Positions 58,721 through 64,000 of a DNA stretch of 64,000 nucleotides are shown in pieces; the stretch's first letter is position 1; each line of letters begins with the position of its first letter. Location of the stretch: the NCBI GenBank assembly GCA_029204225.1, contig CM055092.1:72300308-72364307 (forward strand). Direction: 5' to 3'. The position numbers were made by a program, and so were the translations under genes. The notes beneath the pieces were generated by a model. It was not told where the DNA came from. It worked only from the letters and a program-made list of their open reading frames with translations, and did no database searches. This stretch comes from Diphasiastrum complanatum (lineage: Eukaryota; Streptophyta; Lycopodiopsida; Lycopodiales; Lycopodiaceae).

Positions 58721-61009
58721 GAAAGTTACTTCACCTCGCACACTAGGTCTAAGCCACACTCCTTAGTCCTTAACGTCGCTTAGGCCAAGTCTTTGCACGA
58801 TGACTTTTTATGGTAATAAATTGGCGTTCCTCGATGATATATTTGTCTACCGACTAAGAAAAAATTGAATCTCCTAGCTAAAGAAAAGGAAATACCCTCA
58901 AAATGACTTCGATGGACTGACCGACTTTGATTGAATTTTGCCTTTGCCGAGATCTCCTATCGAAGCCCTGACTAGGCCAAGAAACATAAATTATTGCACA
59001 TAACATCTCGAGATAGGATACAATCCTACGCGTGATGATAGATTGCCGTCGTAAACGAAAAATTAAAGGAGGATTTTTACTATGAAAGAAGAAAAGTAAT
59101 AGACGAATAAATTCTCTATTGAATGGACTAAGAACAAATATGGAGAGGAGAGGAAAGGGCATGTTTTATCTTCGACAAGGATATAAAAGATGTAGAACTA
59201 TATTTACTCGATGTGTCTTTTCTTTATAAATGCCACATTTTATTGTTGAAGTGGTTCGGATCGGCTCTAGTGATAAAAAAAGCGTGGGATCGCATCTTCG
59301 GCTTTCGCTAGATGGAATATTCAACACTTGTTGCAAAATCAATGTCCTTATCATGAAGATTATTGAAACGAGAATGTTTGGAAGGGAATGAAGGGTGACC
59401 ATTGGGAACACTAGGTAGATATGTTTCAGAGTTGAAATGTGAAGTGTGGTGTGAATTCCAAGAAAAGACAAATATTATTACAATCTAATACAGGTTTTTG
59501 CTTCACTAACACCGTAATTAAAAAAGTGAGAAGGCTGAGGAATTGTATAAGGTGCAAATACAATTACTTTATTTATGAAAAGTTAATAAGGGGCAATTGG
59601 GCGGGCTACCAAATTCTCAGTGCATGAGTTGGAAGGGTTCACTATTACCTAAGCTAAACTTGCTTACTGTACCAAAAGAAGAAGTTGGATTGACGTAGAT
59701 GGTAAGCAGATAATCGACGTGATAACCGGGCTCGATTCGGAATATCAAAGGCGTCATTTAGGTGGAAACGAAAAGTTATAAGAATTTTCTTAATATCTAA
59801 AGACAACATATGTGATGGGTGGGAGGTCTTCAAAATCGAAAATAGAAAATAAAAAAAAAGAGTTGTTGATGGAAATATGATGACTCCTTCAATGTTTGGG
59901 AACAGAACTTTATCCTCACCAACTAGTCTTAGTGTTACAAAACCTATGGTTGAATAGTAACCATATGATCTTAACTTTTGGTGGTAATATTGAATTTTCA
60001 TTCCCAATTAAGTTGTGTTGCGAAATAAGAGGTTAGTGTAATTTAGGGAGTAATCTATAAGGTGGGTGGACTAATAGGGTACACTCGATATTCCATCTCA
60101 CACTAGTCAAATTAGTTCAAACTTTTCGAGGGAGTTTGACTCCTGCAGCAGGTCCTTTATCACTTTGGGAACACCTTAATGGATTTAACGTTTGTTTTAT
60201 TGAAAGGGATGATAACGGTGAAGTTAGGATTGATAAAGGTAACGTTAAATTGTGGGAATCGAGGGATTTGTAATTCCGTCTTTATGATGACACCGAAGCA
60301 GCAAAAGTGACGGGTTCCAACACAAAGGCCATTATTCAATGCGTGATTTGCATAATTTTAATTCCTTCATAAGATGATTAGTAAACTGCCATACAAAGTC
60401 TCAGACTCTTTAGAAAAAATTCAGAGAACTTTCTAAATATTTGGTGTGTCCAAGGACTTTCAATCTAACTTTTTAACAACCATGTTAGAGTATAACTTGG
60501 TAGGCTTATCTTTGAACATAGGCCTCTGGTCCTTCAAAAAGTATATCTCACAAATCGAAATGCTAGATGAAACGTCAACCTTGAATTTCATCAAGTATAG
60601 CTTCATTATCTTTGGAGATTCATGTACACATTCAAAGCACTTCAAAGATACATGTTGGTTGTATGGTAACATACCATATATTCTTATGGTATGGGGATTA
60701 ATAAGGACATAAAATGTTCTAATGTTTTGGGCAAAGGACAAAGCAACAACATTGGATGATGAGCCACAAAGAAACACAATTGGCATTGGATAAGTCAACC
60801 TTAAGGCAATGGTGTTGGTGAAGAGGTCATCCAAACATTTCTACAAGAAATGATGCGCATCATCAACTTCTTCATCAAGCACTCATCAAGGTTTAGCAAG
60901 TCTACATCGACAAGTCTACTCCAATTTTGGTCCAAAAGCAATTATATTGCCAAATTCGATTTGTTTTGTACTTCATTTTTGAGGGCAAAAATGCTTTAAG
61001 CAGGGGTAG
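58721..61009. other. Unassigned region, possibly the interior of a decayed gypsy element
   Basis: Several short ORFs on both strands without recognisable domains. The last bases before 61010 (AAGCAGGGGTAG) look like a polypurine tract preceding an LTR, so part of this region is probably the eroded 3' interior of an LTR retrotransposon. Confidence 0.3.
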
Positions 61010-61450
61010 TGTCATGTGCTAGACTTAGCACATTAGCTAATGATACTGTTTGTAAGCTTGAGGGCTTTGAAGGGGATTAATAAATCATTTGTACCCCTCT
61101 TAGACCCCTCTAAGCTAATAACTAGGCCATAACAATGGTAGGTGGGAGATAACAGTGGTAGGTGAACTTCTAGAGATAGTTAACTTGTGGAGATCCTCTT
61201 TAAGTAGACCCTCTCTACCAGAGATCAGCATGTTCTAGGCTCATTCATATTGATGTGAGTTTCTACTCCTTCATTGTGAATATAAGCTATGGGACACTTC
61301 TCTAGCTATGGTCTCATGTGCCACTATCCCACATGATGTCTTTCTTGATGAGATTCTCATGTTCTTTTGGCATTCGATGCTAATCCATTGTAAGTTTCCA
61401 ATGTTGTTACATTATTAATTGGTCTTTTCTCTAGTATCATGTTGGATAGT
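61010..61450 (+). mobile_element. Probable 3' or solo LTR
   Basis: Begins TGTCATGTGCTAGACTTAGC after a purine-rich tract. The interior is typical U3-like sequence with GGTAGGTG repeats. The right end is not defined; the antisense copia relic starts by 61511. Confidence 0.42.
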
Positions 61451-61510
61451 CTGTCTTTGAATTAGCATATCTAATTTGGCTTGCTAATTGCTTAGGCATA
61501 GGCATATGAC

Positions 61511-62190
61511 ACTCCATCCTAACTTTCCAAATAGCATAATTTGTATAATTCAATCTCTCACTAGCTTCTAGAAGGTATGCTCCAATAGATCCGATACTAG
61601 TGATTTTCTATAAACAAGAAATGGATTTGATTGACTTCAGAAACTCACAAAGGTCTCTCTTGAACATAAACACAAATCCAAGTTGGCACATGTGAAGAGT
61701 AGCCTTTTGTACGGCCCGTAGATAGTGTTTGAAGTACACTAAGTCTTGGTTTCATTTGGATCACAAGAAATCAATGTACATGGAGAGCAAACTCAAGATT
61801 GCCAATGAGCTCCAAAATGAGTCTATCTTCTCACTATGGGAGCTTGGAATACATAGCAAAAGTGACTTCCTTGTTAAAGTTAAATGAATTTCTAGCATGT
61901 AATAAGGAAGTTAACTCGGTCTTTTTGCCCTAAAATGAAACCCTAGCCTATTGAGTCATGCTTGTTATGTAGCTAGTTGGTCAAAATCTCATCATAAATC
62001 AAGGTCTAGATCCTACAAAGTAGGGATCTCTACCAAATAGACTCAACCATCTCTTTTGACTTTGACCTAACCTGCATTAGGAGTGGGTTTCCATGTGGCA
62101 TTTTGGCCATACATGTGTGGAACCGAATTATACACAAAAATATACAACATGCTACATGGCTAGATTTGCCAATGTTGGCAATTTTTCACA
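61511..62190 (-). mobile_element. Antisense relic of the 42-kb copia family
   Basis: Minus strand: an LTR starting TGTGAAAAATTGCCAAC at 62190 and running to about 61675, then (after a leader deletion) the end of the leader and the gag start down to 61511, matching the complement of 43600-43716 (..AAAGTGAGGATGGAG). It is much more diverged than the other copies. Confidence 0.75.
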
Positions 62191-62757
62191 CACTATTTGC
62201 CTCCAACTTCTTGGGTGTTTTGATTCCGTGTCTTCTTCTTCAGTTTGTTCGATGGTAGCCAAACTTGCTATCATTCACCACTGATCTGCTGGTTTAATGA
62301 CCCAAGTGGCTGGATCAACCTTCATTGCTTTCTCTCGATTTTGTAAAATAATTTGCCCTTTTTTCCAATCATGAAGAGAGGGATCAACTCCGTTGTAGTA
62401 TAATGAAGGCGAGAATCGATCCTATAGGGAAGGTGTGATCTAAAGGCAAAACTATGTCTCTACGAACGAGAGAGTGGCAGTTTGTCAAGCTACCTCCATG
62501 CTACGCTCTTTTAGAGGATTAAAGCTCTCAAAGAATCTTAGAAAATACAAAAGAACTAGTCTAAAGCTATTCCTATTGCATCATGGCTGTTTGTGGGTGC
62601 CGTATCCTGCAATGCTCCTGACCTCTTTGGGCTCCAAGGCTTCAAAAAAAGTAAAAATCTTACCTATAGTGGCTTAAGGCCCATGATATGGATCTGACAC
62701 CTATTGTTGTGGGCTTTAGCCAAGAGAGAAAAAAGAGAAGGGAGAAAATCCATGAAA
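62191..62757. other. Spacer between two copia copies
   Basis: No supported gene; short AT-rich ORFs only. Confidence 0.45.
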
Positions 62758-64000
62758 TGTGAAAAATTGCCTACATTGGCAAATCTAGCCATGTAGAATA
62801 TTGTACATTTTGTCAATATTGTTTGTTGGTTACTTGAATGGCCAAAGTGCCACTTGTACATACACACCTAAAGTAGGTTACCACGAGTCAAGAGGAGTGG
62901 TTGTGTCTATTTGGTAGTGATTCCTACTTCGTAGGATCTAGACCATGATTTATGATGAGATTTGTACCTACCATGCACCTACCAAGCATGACTCTTGGAT
63001 CTAGACTAGGGTTTTCACATTAGGGCAAGAAAGTGGAGTCTACTTCCTTATTACATGCTGGATTTTCACCTAAATTTGCAAAGGAAGTGTGTTTTACTAT
63101 GTATTTCCATTCTCCATAGTGAGAAGATAGAAACTTTTTGGAGCCTCAAGGAGAAACTCGAGTTTCCTCTCATTGTATGGTGATTACTCTATTTTTCCAA
63201 TGAAACCCAGATTTGGCACTTTGTAAACACTGTCTACAGGCCGTACTACAGCCTTATTTCCACACGTGTGGAGTTGGATTAGACTATTTGATCAATGCTT
63301 TGATTGTCTCTACTTGTTTCCTATCAAGCTGCTAAACTAGATCTTGTTTTCTGATGACTAGTTTCTGATAGATTGTTTAACAAGCATACAATCACCTTGT
63401 GGATCATTCAAAGATCCATTTATGGTCCTTAGTACTGTAGTTTTCACATGGTATCAGAGCCAAGTACAAGGCCCTTGATCTGTGTTTGAATCTAATCCAG
63501 TTTTAGCAGGTTTTGGTGCAAAAAGATAGTATTGGAAGGGCGAGCTGGTATCCAGGTTTTGGTGAGGGGATTTGATCCCAAACTTTTTCAGGATCAAAAT
63601 CCATACTGTTCACACGTGTGGGCATCTCTGAACCAGCATTTAATAACCCATATTCATTGGATCATAGAAGATTCATATGGTGTCAGTTTGATGTAATTTT
63701 TGGTGCAAATCCTAGGATAAGCTACCAAGATCACTTGCCATTGATTAGTTTTGAATTTGTTTCTTGAAAACTAATTAATCTAGGCTGATTTCAGACCTTC
63801 TTAAAGTGGAAACCAGGTCTTGAAAGTACATCAAAGTGAATGAGAGAGATAAAGTCAGATTTTGTCCAAGAATAGCCAAGATTGGTCATCTTATCTTCAT
63901 TCCAGCTTGTGAGGGAGTGATAGAACTGTGATTACAAATCCATCTGTTGGATGAGAAGGCAACATTTGAGTGAAACACTGCAAGTTTGAAACCTTTGTGA
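62758..64000 (+). mobile_element. Copia 5' LTR and leader of a second family member, cut by the window edge
   Basis: LTR 62758-63448 (691 bp) is nearly identical to the LTRs at 42335 and 47625, followed by TGGTATCAGAGCCAAGTAC (primer-binding site) and about 550 bp of leader matching 43025-43580. It has a short insertion near 63608 (GTTCACACGTGTGGGCATC) and a deletion near 63885. gag would start just past the window. Confidence 0.93.

Noticed and set aside
60446-60834. Overlapping ORFs on both strands as a gene
   Set aside because: No recognisable motif on either strand and no splice or flanking support.

Overview
This is a window of a land-plant nuclear genome: spliced genes with GT-AG introns, no operons, AT-rich spacers, chromodomain Ty3/gypsy and Ty1/copia LTR retrotransposons, and hAT and CACTA DNA transposons. 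Introns of up to 19 kb packed with nested repeats suggest a large, repeat-rich genome such as a fern, gymnosperm or other non-model plant. The sequence alone does not fix the lineage.

Host gene (1566-30032, + strand). Six short exons splice in frame into the C-terminal part of a plant phospholipid scramblase-family protein, with the stop codon at 30030-30032. The 5' exons lie outside the window or were not found. Introns measure 3.7, 19.1, 4.6, 0.20 and 0.32 kb. Almost everything from 1.6 to 29 kb is therefore repeat DNA lying inside introns of this gene.

Insertions in the introns. 1-370 is an antisense gypsy integrase relic. 2.6-4.4 kb holds retroelement leader pieces and a copia gag fragment, followed by a hAT-type MITE with a perfect 8-bp target duplication (4549-5205). 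6.2-10.56 kb is a pile of copia pieces with a 1.09-kb tandem duplication and an inserted gypsy LTR. 10.56-12.57 kb is the 3' end of a chromovirus. 13815-23160 is a second, deleted chromovirus, split inside its RNase H by a 4.36-kb hAT element (16711-21068) that has clear terminal inverted repeats and an 8-bp target duplication.

33.3-34.7 kb is a copia relic. 35.3-49.5 kb is the most interesting region. An antisense, decayed CACTA (En/Spm) transposase is split into N-terminal (48.5-49.4 kb) and C-terminal (35.3-38.95 kb) parts. Between them lie a convergent unknown + strand gene (39374-40748) and a minus-strand chimeric gene. The chimera begins with a histone-H3 fold resembling centromeric CENH3, runs through a basic/proline linker, and ends in a spliced Ulp1-type (C48) cysteine protease with visible His, Asn, Gln and Cys active-site residues. 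A 5,981-bp copia element (42335-48315, target duplication AAAAT) has inserted exactly inside the histone part.

49.5-64 kb holds further copia and LTR relics (including an inverted LTR pair and an unassigned minus-strand spliced ORF), long GA/CT microsatellites, a solo-like LTR, an antisense relic of the 42-48 kb copia family, and the 5' LTR of another member of that family running off the right edge.
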